Positions 33,026-40,194 of a DNA stretch of 64,000 nucleotides are shown here, piece by piece. Made by a program: the position numbers and the translations under genes. Below the pieces are notes generated by a model that made no database searches, was not told where the DNA came from, and saw only the letters and a program-made list of their open reading frames with translations. The stretch is from Bisbaumannia salifodinae. GTDB taxonomy: Bacteria; Pseudomonadota; Gammaproteobacteria; Pseudomonadales; Halomonadaceae. Positions within the stretch are counted from its first letter, which is position 1. Every line of letters begins with the position of its first letter. The stretch is from NCBI RefSeq assembly GCF_039522585.1, contig NZ_BAAADR010000001.1. One strand, given 5' to 3'.

Positions 33026-33319
33026 ATGAGCTTCTCCGCCATCGATGCCCGCCCGGCCTCGGCACCGCCCGAGGGGCAGGCCCCTGCCCCCGAGCGCCCC
33101 CTGCGGGAGGCCGTGGATCTGGCGATGCGCCGCTACTTCGCCCATCTCGATGGCGAGTCGGTCACCGGCCTCTATGCCATGGTGCTCGACGAGGTGGAGG
33201 CCCCGCTGCTGGCCGCCGTGATGGAACACGTCAACGGCAACCAGACCCGCGCTGCCGAGCTACTCGGCCTCAATCGCGGCACCCTGCGCAAGAAGCTCAA
33301 GCAGCATGCCCTGATCTGA
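33026..33319 (+). CDS. fis: Nucleoid-associated DNA-binding protein Fis
   Basis: 97 residues from the ATG at 33026, chosen because CAGGAACCC precedes it and the length then matches E. coli Fis (98). An in-frame ATG at 32969 overlapping the dusB stop would add 19 residues. The C-terminal helix-turn-helix is textbook: GNQTRAAELLGLNRGTLRKK. The N-terminal half keeps LREAVDLAMRRYFAHLDGE, the dimer core. It bends DNA and regulates rRNA, recombination and many promoters. Terminator follows. Confidence 0.95.
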   Translation: MSFSAIDARPASAPPEGQAPAPERPLREAVDLAMRRYFAHLDGESVTGLYAMVLDEVEAPLLAAVMEHVNGNQTRAAELLGLNRGTLRKKLKQHALI

Positions 33320-33331
33320 CCCTTTTCTTCC

Positions 33332-33367
33332 CGAAGGGAGCCGCACGCGGCTCCCTTCGTTCGTTTT
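33332..33367 (+). terminator. Terminator after dusB-fis
   Basis: 12-bp stem CGAAGGGAGCCG with CGGCTCCCTTCG and a 4-base loop, followed by TTCGTTTTCC. Confidence 0.88.
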
Positions 33368-33393
33368 CCAGCCAACTCCGAGAGTGCAAGTCC

Positions 33394-34989
33394 ATGGCCC
33401 AATCCACCTCCCCCTCCGCTTCCACCCTGCCGGTGCGCCGCGCCCTGCTCAGCGTCTCCGACAAGACCGGTATCGTCGACTTCGCCCGTGGCCTGGTCGA
33501 GCGCGGCGTGGCGCTGCTCTCCACCGGCGGCACCTTCAAGCTGCTGCGCGACAACGAGATTCCGGTCACCGAGGTGTCGGCCCACACCGGCTTCCCCGAG
33601 ATCATGGATGGTCGGGTCAAGACCCTGCACCCCAAGATCCATGGCGGCATCCTCGGTCGCCGCGGCCAGGACGACGCGGTGATGAGCGAGCATGAGATCG
33701 ACCCCATCGATATGGTGGTGGTCAATCTCTACCCCTTCGCCCAGACCGTGGCCAGGCCCGACTGCACCCTGGAGGACGCCATCGAGAATATCGATATCGG
33801 CGGTCCCACCATGGTCCGCGCCTGCGCCAAGAACCATGCCCACACCAGCATCCTGGTGGATGCCGGCGACTATGCCCGGGTGCTGGGCGATATGGACGCC
33901 AACGGCGGCGCGGTGAGCCTCGCGGCCCGCTTCGACCTGGCGGTGAAGGCCTTCGAACACACCGCCGGCTATGATGCCGCCATCGCCAACTACCTGGGCC
34001 AGCGGGTCGAGGGCGGCGAAGCCGGCTTCCCGCGCACCTACAGCGTCCAGTATCGCAAGAAGCAGGAAATGCGCTACGGCGAGAACCCCCATCAGCAGGC
34101 CGCCTTCTATGTGGAGGACGACGCCAGCGAGCCCAGCGTGGCCACCGCCGAGAGCCTGCAGGGCAAGGCCCTCTCCTTCAACAACGTGGCCGACACCGAC
34201 GCCGCCTTCGAATGCGTCAAGGCCTTCGAGGAGCCGGCCTGCGTGATCGTCAAGCACGCCAACCCCTGCGGCGTGGCCCTCGGCGAGTCGCCCCTGGCGG
34301 CCTACGAGAAGGCCTTCGCCACCGACCCCACCAGCGCCTTCGGCGGCATCATCGCCTTCAACCGGCCGCTGGACGCCGCTACCGCCCGGGCCATTATCGA
34401 CCGCCAGTTCGTCGAGGTGATCATCGCCCCCGGGGTGGCCGACGCCGCCCGCGAGATCGTCGCCGAGAAGCAGAACGTGCGCCTGCTCGACGTGGCCGCC
34501 CACTGGGGCAATGCCGCTCTCGCCGGCCACGACTTCAAGCGCGTCAACGGCGGCCTGCTGGTGCAGGATCGTGACCAGGGCATGGTGGAGCGCGACGAGC
34601 TGAAGGTGGTGACCCAGCGTACCCCCAGCGAGCAGGAGCTGCGCGACCTGATGTTCGCCTGGAAGGTGGCCAAGTTCGTCAAGTCCAACGCCATCGTCTA
34701 CGTCAAGGAAGGCCAGACCATCGGCGTGGGCGCCGGCCAGATGAGTCGTGTCTACTCCGCCAAGATCGCCGGCATCAAGGCCGCCGACGAGGGCCTCTCG
34801 GTGCCCGGCTCGGTGATGGCCAGTGACGCCTTCTTCCCCTTCCGGGACGGCATCGATGCCGCCGCGGCCGCGGGCATCACCGCGGTGATCCAGCCCGGCG
34901 GCTCCATGCGCGACCAGGAGGTGATCGACGCCGCCAACGAGGCCGGTATCGCCATGGTCTTTACCGGGATGCGCCACTTCCGCCACTGA
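33394..34989 (+). CDS. purH: Bifunctional AICAR transformylase/IMP cyclohydrolase
   Basis: 531 residues. It carries out the last two steps of purine synthesis: formylation of AICAR and ring closure to IMP. The N-terminal MGS-like cyclohydrolase domain (about 10-160) shows RRALLSVSDKTGIVDFARGL and GGRVKTLHPKIHGGILGRR (first residues MDGRVKTLHPK). The transformylase domain has RYGENPHQQAAFYVE near residue 228 and KSNAIVYVKEGQTIGVGAGQ near 430. Complete and normal length. Three AAGCTGC heptads start on its stop codon and a strong terminator follows. Confidence 0.97.
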   Translation: MAQSTSPSASTLPVRRALLSVSDKTGIVDFARGLVERGVALLSTGGTFKLLRDNEIPVTEVSAHTGFPEIMDGRVKTLHPKIHGGILGRRGQDDAVMSEHEIDPIDMVVVNLYPFAQTVARPDCTLEDAIENIDIGGPTMVRACAKNHAHTSILVDAGDYARVLGDMDANGGAVSLAARFDLAVKAFEHTAGYDAAIANYLGQRVEGGEAGFPRTYSVQYRKKQEMRYGENPHQQAAFYVEDDASEPSVATAESLQGKALSFNNVADTDAAFECVKAFEEPACVIVKHANPCGVALGESPLAAYEKAFATDPTSAFGGIIAFNRPLDAATARAIIDRQFVEVIIAPGVADAAREIVAEKQNVRLLDVAAHWGNAALAGHDFKRVNGGLLVQDRDQGMVERDELKVVTQRTPSEQELRDLMFAWKVAKFVKSNAIVYVKEGQTIGVGAGQMSRVYSAKIAGIKAADEGLSVPGSVMASDAFFPFRDGIDAAAAAGITAVIQPGGSMRDQEVIDAANEAGIAMVFTGMRHFRH

Positions 34990-35012
34990 AGCTGCAAGCT
35001 GCAAGCTGCAAG
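34989..35012. repeat. AAGCTGC heptad repeat, three copies
   Basis: Three tandem copies of AAGCTGC (34989-35009) ending AAGGCA, beginning on the last base of the purH stop codon. The same heptad is present in nine copies at 47250, with the same AAGGCA ending. Confidence 0.9.
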
Positions 35013-35026
35013 GCAGCTTAAATGAC

Positions 35027-35061
35027 ACCGCCTCCGAGACATGATCTCGGAGGCGGTTTTT
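35027..35061. terminator. Terminator after purH
   Basis: Perfect 13-bp stem ACCGCCTCCGAGA with TCTCGGAGGCGGT, 5-base loop, then TTTTCTT on the plus strand. It probably also serves the converging gene at 35119. Confidence 0.92.
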
Positions 35062-35118
35062 CTTCCAGCTTAAGGCTTCAAGCTCCGGACGCAGTCCGGG
35101 CGGCTCCGGCGCCGGCGA

Positions 35119-35613
35119 TCAACGGCCGGGGTTGATCTCGGTAAAGTTCAGGGTGGCATCGCGCAGTTCGCTGTTACCCCAGACGCCGACCCAGATGTTA
35201 TACATGCCGCTCTGCGCCTTGGGGAAACTGACCATGGGGTCGAGCCCGTTGGCGTCATCATTGCAGTACCAGCGCCCGTCCGGCGCATTGATCACCAGGG
35301 TGGTGTCGGTGCGGGACTCGACATGGATATAGAGCGGCAGGCTGCCGGCGGTATAGTAGAGGTCCACGTCCGGGGCCTCGGCATGGATATAGCCGGCACA
35401 GCCACTCCCCAGGCTGGAGTTGACCTGGGTGCTGCCCCCGGCGGAGAGGTCCACCCGGTGCGGGTCCGGCATAAAGCCGGCGCTCAGGTTGACCGAGCCG
35501 TAGCTAGGCGCCGCCTGCCAGTTCGGATCGGTGGCCTGGGCGGCCGTCGCGCCGGCCAGCATCAGGCCGGCCAGGGCCCCGATCAGGCCCCGCTTCCCTT
35601 GATTCATTGCCAT
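35119..35613 (-). CDS. Secreted small beta-rich protein (PPC-like)
   Basis: 164 residues with a signal peptide ending LAGATAAQAT, so periplasmic or exported. The mature part (about 135 residues) is beta-rich: SAGGSTQVNSSLGSGCAGYI, VDLYYTAGSLPLYIHVES, TTLVINAPDGRWYCND and MYNIWVGVWG. The D-x-Y-Y and SGMYNIWVG pattern resembles bacterial pre-peptidase C-terminal (PPC) domains. Two Cys (GCAGY and WYCND) may form a disulfide. ATG at 35613 is preceded by AGGGAG. No protease or partner is adjacent. Function unknown. Confidence 0.7.
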   Translation of the reverse strand: MAMNQGKRGLIGALAGLMLAGATAAQATDPNWQAAPSYGSVNLSAGFMPDPHRVDLSAGGSTQVNSSLGSGCAGYIHAEAPDVDLYYTAGSLPLYIHVESRTDTTLVINAPDGRWYCNDDANGLDPMVSFPKAQSGMYNIWVGVWGNSELRDATLNFTEINPGR

Positions 35614-35778
35614 TCCATTCTCCCTTTAGCGCCCTGCGATGTTCGGCGCATCTTGTCATTCCCGAAATGCGTCTTCTAACGCCTCGTTATTCTATGCCCG
35701 TGCGAACACGAGACCCGTCTAATGATTGATGAAATCGCGGGCGCAAGCAAATCTTCCTTGGGAGAAGTGATGCATTGA

Positions 35779-36066
35779 TCAGGTGACGCCGGGTTCGTCC
35801 GTCAACGACTCCAGCAGTGCCACCACGCTCTCGGGGGCGACGTGATACTCTCGCATCAGCGCCTCGAGACGCTCCTCGAAAAGCCGCTCACTTTCCTGCT
35901 TGCGCTGGGATTGCGCCGAGGCAACCGGTGGCCCGGTGGGGATATCCAGGCGGTGATTGGGGTCATCGAGTTGCTGCAGGGCCTGGGCAAAGGCGTCGTC
36001 TAGCTCACGAAACTTGCGCAATTTCTCGCGCTCATCCATGACATTGGCTTTCTTTTGCTGTTTCAT
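35779..36066 (-). CDS. Small protein with an MvaT-like oligomerisation segment, no DNA-binding domain
   Basis: 95 residues; an alternative start at Met10 (base 36039) is possible. Sequence is charged and helical. The stretch SERLFEERLEALMREY then HVAPESVVALLES near residues 58-88 lines up with residues about 32-60 of MvaT at 43.4 kb (LEFKEKLEALMQEF then NKSAKEVIELLD), sharing the F-x-E-x-LEALM-x-E core and a VxxLL end. The RGGNHKTLKAW DNA-binding part of MvaT is missing. It starts 6 bases after the stop of the PAS/AAA+ regulator gene on the same strand, so the two are probably coupled. A modulator of an MvaT/H-NS-type protein is a plausible reading, not shown. Confidence 0.6.
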   Translation of the reverse strand: MKQQKKANVMDEREKLRKFRELDDAFAQALQQLDDPNHRLDIPTGPPVASAQSQRKQESERLFEERLEALMREYHVAPESVVALLESLTDEPGVT

Positions 36067-36072
36067 TCGCGT

Positions 36073-37515
36073 CTATCGGTGACCGTCGGAAATTCGTAAT
36101 CCATGGCGCTGCAGTTTGCGCACCACACTGGGCTGACTGATACCCAGGCGCTCGGCCATGGCATAAGTACTCGGCAACTGCGTGCACAGTTCAGCCAGGA
36201 TCTCGCGCTCGAACCGGGCGAGGCCTTGTTTGAGGCCCTCGCCTTCGGCGAGTTTGATCGCCCCGGGGCCCGGGGAAGAAGAATCGTCGAGCAGTATAGC
36301 GCCTTCCGGGACTCGACTGGAACGCTGCGGAGCGAGCCCCCGGGCCTCGATCATCTCGTCGGGAGCCGAAAGCCAGGCCCGCTCCAGCCAGTTTTCCAAC
36401 TCGCGTACATTACCCGGCCAGTCGTGACCCATCAACTCCTGCCAGACACCGGGGGCCAATAACTTGTCGCGCCCGTAGCGCCGATTGAGTCGTCGCAGTT
36501 GCAATTCCACCAGGCCGGGAATGTCCTCCGGACGCTCGCGCAGCGGCGGCAGGGTCACCGGAATCACATTGAGACGGTAATAGAGATCGAGACGGAAACG
36601 CCCCTCCTCCACGCGCCGCGCCAGGTCCTGGTTGGTGGCTACCACCAGGCGGAAGTCCACCCGCCGCGCCCGGGTATCGCCCAGCCGGGTCAGGCTACCA
36701 TCCTGGATCACCTTGAGCAGCTTGGTCTGCATGGCCAGGGGCAGCTCGCCGATCTCGTCGAGGAAGAGGGTGCCGCCCTGGGCCTGCTCCATCAGCCCCG
36801 CCTTGCCCTGGCGGGCGGCGCCGCTGAAGGCCCCCGGCTGGTAACCGAACATCTCCGACTCGAACAGGCTCTCGGGAATGGCCCCGCAGTTGACGTCGAG
36901 AAAGGGCCCCTCGCGACGGCGACTCCAGCGATGCAACTGGCGGGCGAAGGCGGTCTTGCCGACCCCGGATTCGCCCAGCATCAGCACGGTGGCATCGGTG
37001 GGGGCGACCCGCCTGAGCAGCAGGGCGATCTCATGCATTAGCTCACTGCGGATACGCAGCTCGCCTTCCGCCTCGTCCACCTCCAGGTCATCGCCCAGGG
37101 AGGCCGCGGCACTGCGTTTCAGGTGCTCGCTGAAGCGCCGTTGCAGTAGCTGATACTCCTCCTGGAGCCACTGCAGGTCGGTGAGATCCATGGAGCGACT
37201 GATAATGCGCTCCAGGCGATCGCCGCTGAACACCGGATAGGCCTGGGCGATCACCCGACGCCCGGTGCTGGTGGTCTGCATCACCTGGGCCGGCTTGCCG
37301 CTGCGCATCACCTCGAGGCTCACCGAGGGCGTCAGGATGCCATCCGCCTCGAGGCGCTGGACCGTGGTGGCGCACAGCGCCTCCCGTGACATGCCATAGA
37401 CCGCCGCGGCCCCGGGGCTGACGTCGAGCACCCGGCCCTGGCCATCGACGATAAAGATATGGTCATTGGCATTCTCCACCAGGGTCCTGAGCACCCGGGC
37501 ATCGATCTCGCTCAT
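36073..37515 (-). CDS. Sigma-54-type transcriptional regulator with PAS, AAA+ and Fis-type HTH domains
   Basis: 480 residues. An N-terminal PAS domain (about 5-115: NANDHIFIVDGQGRVLDVSP) senses a signal. A central AAA+ domain (about 155-385) has Walker A GESGVGKTAFARQLH, Walker B GGTLFLDEIGEL and an arginine-finger region (RFRLDLYYRLNVIPVTLPPL). A C-terminal Fis-type helix-turn-helix ends YAMAERLGISQPSVVRKLQR. The sigma-54 contact loop reads GAFSGA rather than GAFTGA, a conservative change. The gene is divergent from gbuA, and the shared gap holds paired operator-like sites and a sigma-54 promoter aimed at gbuA. Role as activator of that operon is therefore likely. The effector is unknown. 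Confidence 0.88.
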   Translation of the reverse strand: MSEIDARVLRTLVENANDHIFIVDGQGRVLDVSPGAAAVYGMSREALCATTVQRLEADGILTPSVSLEVMRSGKPAQVMQTTSTGRRVIAQAYPVFSGDRLERIISRSMDLTDLQWLQEEYQLLQRRFSEHLKRSAAASLGDDLEVDEAEGELRIRSELMHEIALLLRRVAPTDATVLMLGESGVGKTAFARQLHRWSRRREGPFLDVNCGAIPESLFESEMFGYQPGAFSGAARQGKAGLMEQAQGGTLFLDEIGELPLAMQTKLLKVIQDGSLTRLGDTRARRVDFRLVVATNQDLARRVEEGRFRLDLYYRLNVIPVTLPPLRERPEDIPGLVELQLRRLNRRYGRDKLLAPGVWQELMGHDWPGNVRELENWLERAWLSAPDEMIEARGLAPQRSSRVPEGAILLDDSSSPGPGAIKLAEGEGLKQGLARFEREILAELCTQLPSTYAMAERLGISQPSVVRKLQRHGLRISDGHR

Positions 37516-37547
37516 CTCCCCTCCCTTGATTCATTCCTGTATCGATC

Positions 37548-37594
37548 ATGCATTTTTGCATTAAATCCCGGGTCTCAGCAATGTAAAAACGCAT
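37548..37594. promoter_or_regulatory. Paired inverted operator-like sites upstream of gbuA
   Basis: ATGCATTTTTGCAT at 37548-37561 and ATGTAAAAACGCAT at 37581-37594. The second is the reverse complement of the first apart from two bases (ATGCGTTTTTACAT). Centres are 33 bases apart, about three helix turns, and lie roughly 80-115 bases upstream of the predicted start. This is the usual placement of binding sites for sigma-54 activators. The neighbouring regulator is the natural ligand. Confidence 0.65.
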
Positions 37595-37635
37595 CACTTA
37601 CTTGGAAACTCCCGACAAATCATGGGCGTACAATC

Positions 37636-37651
37636 TGGCACGCTTCGTGCA
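37636..37651 (+). promoter_or_regulatory. Sigma-54 (-24/-12) promoter of the gbuA operon
   Basis: TGGCACGCTTCGTGCA: the -24 element TGGCAC is perfect, and the GG and GC dinucleotides are separated by exactly 10 bases. The -12 element is GTGCA rather than TTGCA. Transcription would start near 37662, 35 bases before gbuA. Confidence 0.75.
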
Positions 37652-37696
37652 AGAAGCACAGGGAAGCCAATGCTTGCGACCTGTTGAGGAGTTTCC

Positions 37697-38647
37697 ATGA
37701 GCGAGTTCAACCAGCCCCTGGGCGGTAACGAGATGCCCCGCTTCGGCGGCCCGGCCACCATGATGCGCCTGCCCACCCAGGCCGATGCCGCCGGCCTGGA
37801 CGCGGCCTTTATCGGCGTGCCCCTGGACATCGGCACCTCCAACCGTCCCGGCGCCCGCCTGGGGCCGCGGCAGATCCGCGACGAGTCGCGCATGTTGCGC
37901 CCCTACAATATGGCCACTCGCGCCGCCCCCTTCGATAGCCTGCAGGTGGCGGACATCGGCGACGTGCCGGTCAACACCTTCAACCTGCCGAAGAACCTCG
38001 AGATCATCGATGCCTTCTACCGGGAGGTGCTGAGCCACGGCACCACGCCGCTGACGATGGGGGGCGATCACACCTTCACCCTGCCGATCCTGCGCGCCAT
38101 CGCCCGTCAGCACGGTCCGGTGGGGCTGATCCATATCGATGCCCACGCCGACGTCAATGACCATATGTTCGGCGAGTCCATCGCCCATGGCACGCCGATC
38201 CGCCGCGCCCAGGAGGAGGGGCTGCTCGACAGCCAACGGGTGGTGCAGATCGGCCTGCGCGGCACCGGCTACGCCGCCGATGACTTCGACTGGTGCCGCC
38301 GCCAGGGCTTCCGGGTAGTCACCGCCGAGCAGTGCTGGCACAAGTCCCTGGAGCCGCTGATGGCCGAGGTACGCGAGCAGATGGGCGACGGCCCCGTCTA
38401 TATCAGCTTCGATATCGATGGCCTCGACCCCTCGGTGGCCCCGGGCACCGGCACCGTGGAGATGGCCGGCCTGACCGCGGCCCAGGGCCTGGAGATCGTA
38501 CGCGGCGCCTGGGGCCTCAACGTGGTGGGTGGCGACCTGATGGAAGTGGCGCCCCCCTATGACCCGAGCGGCAACACCGCCCTGATGGGCGCCACCCTGC
38601 TCTACGAGATGCTCTGCGTGCTGCCCGGCGTGATGCGCCGCGATTAA
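37697..38647 (+). CDS. gbuA: Ureohydrolase, probable 4-guanidinobutyrase
   Basis: 316 residues of the arginase/agmatinase family. It should hydrolyse 4-guanidinobutyrate to GABA and urea in the cytoplasm. The Mn2+ ligands are present in MGGDHTFTLPIL, LIHIDAHADVNDHMFGE and YISFDIDGLDPSVAPGTG. The opening NQPLGGNEMPRFGGPATMMR and MLRPYNMATRAAPFDSL are more like Pseudomonas GbuA than agmatinase SpeB. The operon mates aruI and kauB make 4-guanidinobutyrate from 2-ketoarginine, which supports the call. Agmatinase is the alternative. First gene after the sigma-54 promoter. Confidence 0.8.
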   Translation: MSEFNQPLGGNEMPRFGGPATMMRLPTQADAAGLDAAFIGVPLDIGTSNRPGARLGPRQIRDESRMLRPYNMATRAAPFDSLQVADIGDVPVNTFNLPKNLEIIDAFYREVLSHGTTPLTMGGDHTFTLPILRAIARQHGPVGLIHIDAHADVNDHMFGESIAHGTPIRRAQEEGLLDSQRVVQIGLRGTGYAADDFDWCRRQGFRVVTAEQCWHKSLEPLMAEVREQMGDGPVYISFDIDGLDPSVAPGTGTVEMAGLTAAQGLEIVRGAWGLNVVGGDLMEVAPPYDPSGNTALMGATLLYEMLCVLPGVMRRD

Positions 38648-38761
38648 CTCCGGTCACCGGGCCGCATGCCTCGACCCCATGCGGCCCTCGGCGCGCCAGA
38701 GGACGGCCGCCTCTCCGGTGACCCACACCGTTCACTAAAACAATCCATGGGGTAACCAACG

Positions 38762-40138
38762 ATGTCCTCCACCCTCGACACCGGCGCCACCGCCCGGCCC
38801 GGCCTTAGCCGGCGTGGCCTGATGAAATTCCTGATCCCCTCGCTGTTCGGGGTCGCCCTCTTCCTGATCCCCTTCTCGGTGGGCGACACCGTCAATATCG
38901 GCATGGGCCTGATGGCCAAGGGGCTCCAGGACCTGCTCAGCGACTGGCTGCCGGCCATCGCCACCGCCGTGCTCTGCCTCTCGGTGGTGATCACCCTGCT
39001 GGTCAAGCTGACCCGGCCCGCCTGGGCCAGCCAGGGCCTCTGGAACGAAATGTTCGCTGTAGGCCCCGTGTGGTTTGCGATGCGCATTCTCGGCGCCGCC
39101 TTCGCCGCCATGACCTTCTTCCAGGTGGGGCCGGGCTTCGTGATCGCCGGCCATACCGGCGGCGTGATGCTCAACGACCTGGCGCCGGTGCTGCTGACCT
39201 TCTTCTTCTTCGCCGCCCTGCTGCTGCCCTTCCTGGTCGATTTCGGCTTCATGGAGTTTATCGGCAGCCTGGTGCGCAAGCCCTTCCGGGCGATCTTCCG
39301 CCTGCCCGGGCGCAGCGCCATCGATGCCACCGCCTCCTGGATGGGCTCCGGCACCGTGGGGGTGCTGATCACCGCCCAGCAGTACGAGAAGGGTTTCTAT
39401 AACCGTCGCGAGGCGGCGGTGATCGCCACCAACTTCTCCATCGTCTCCATCGCCTTCAGCCTGCTGATCACCAGCTTCGTCGACCTCGACCATATGTTCG
39501 TGCCCTTCTACCTGACGGTGGTGGTGTCGGGGCTGATCGCCGCCATCGTGGTGCCGCGCCTGCCGCCGCTGTCACGCAAGCCGGACACCTACTATGAACC
39601 GGTGGGCTGCCAACTGGCCGAGAAGCGCAGCGCCGACATGGGCGTCTTCCGCTACAGCCTGACCCGCGCCGTGGAGCGCGCCGAGAAGGCCCCCGGCGCC
39701 CGGGAGCTGATCCGCAATGCCCTGTTCAACGTGGCAGACATCTTCCTGGCCCTGCTGCCCCTGGTGGTGGCCATCGGAACCCTGGCACTGATCCTCGCCG
39801 AGTTCACACCGATCTTCACCTGGCTCTCCTATCCCATGGTGCCGGTGCTGGAGTGGCTGCGCATTCCCGAGGCCGAGGCCGCCGCCCCGGCGACCCTGGT
39901 GGGCTTCGCCGACATGTTCCTGCCGGCGGTGCTGGCCACCAGCATCGAGAGCGAGCTGACCCGCTTCGTGGTGGCCTGCCTGTCGCTGACCCAGCTGATC
40001 TATATGTCGGAGATCGGTGCCCTGCTGCTCAAGTCGAAGATCCCCCTCAAGCTCTGGGAGCTGTTCGCGATCTTCCTGCTGCGCACCGCCATCACCCTGC
40101 CGATCATCGCCTTTATGGCCCACACCTTCTTCTTCTGA
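38762..40138 (+). CDS. yjiH: YjiH-family membrane protein (nucleoside-recognition/Gate domain)
   Basis: 458 residues with about ten membrane helices, including an N-terminal block (FLIPSLFGVALFLIPFSVGD) and the Gate-type segments GRSAIDATASWMGSGTVGVL near residue 183 and VGFADMFLPAVLATSIESEL near 380. YjiH proteins are unassigned, but they recur next to guanidino-compound catabolic genes. Position between gbuA and aruI suggests uptake of arginine, 2-ketoarginine or a guanidino acid. Substrate is inference only. Confidence 0.75.
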   Translation: MSSTLDTGATARPGLSRRGLMKFLIPSLFGVALFLIPFSVGDTVNIGMGLMAKGLQDLLSDWLPAIATAVLCLSVVITLLVKLTRPAWASQGLWNEMFAVGPVWFAMRILGAAFAAMTFFQVGPGFVIAGHTGGVMLNDLAPVLLTFFFFAALLLPFLVDFGFMEFIGSLVRKPFRAIFRLPGRSAIDATASWMGSGTVGVLITAQQYEKGFYNRREAAVIATNFSIVSIAFSLLITSFVDLDHMFVPFYLTVVVSGLIAAIVVPRLPPLSRKPDTYYEPVGCQLAEKRSADMGVFRYSLTRAVERAEKAPGARELIRNALFNVADIFLALLPLVVAIGTLALILAEFTPIFTWLSYPMVPVLEWLRIPEAEAAAPATLVGFADMFLPAVLATSIESELTRFVVACLSLTQLIYMSEIGALLLKSKIPLKLWELFAIFLLRTAITLPIIAFMAHTFFF

Positions 40139-40194
40139 GATCGCGTCCCGGCCCGGCCCCCTCGGGCCGGGCCTCGTGATACGAGGGCTTCCCC

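Noticed and set aside
33172..35028. 618-codon open frame antisense to purH
   Set aside because: Shadow of purH codon pattern; no family resemblance and no ribosome site.
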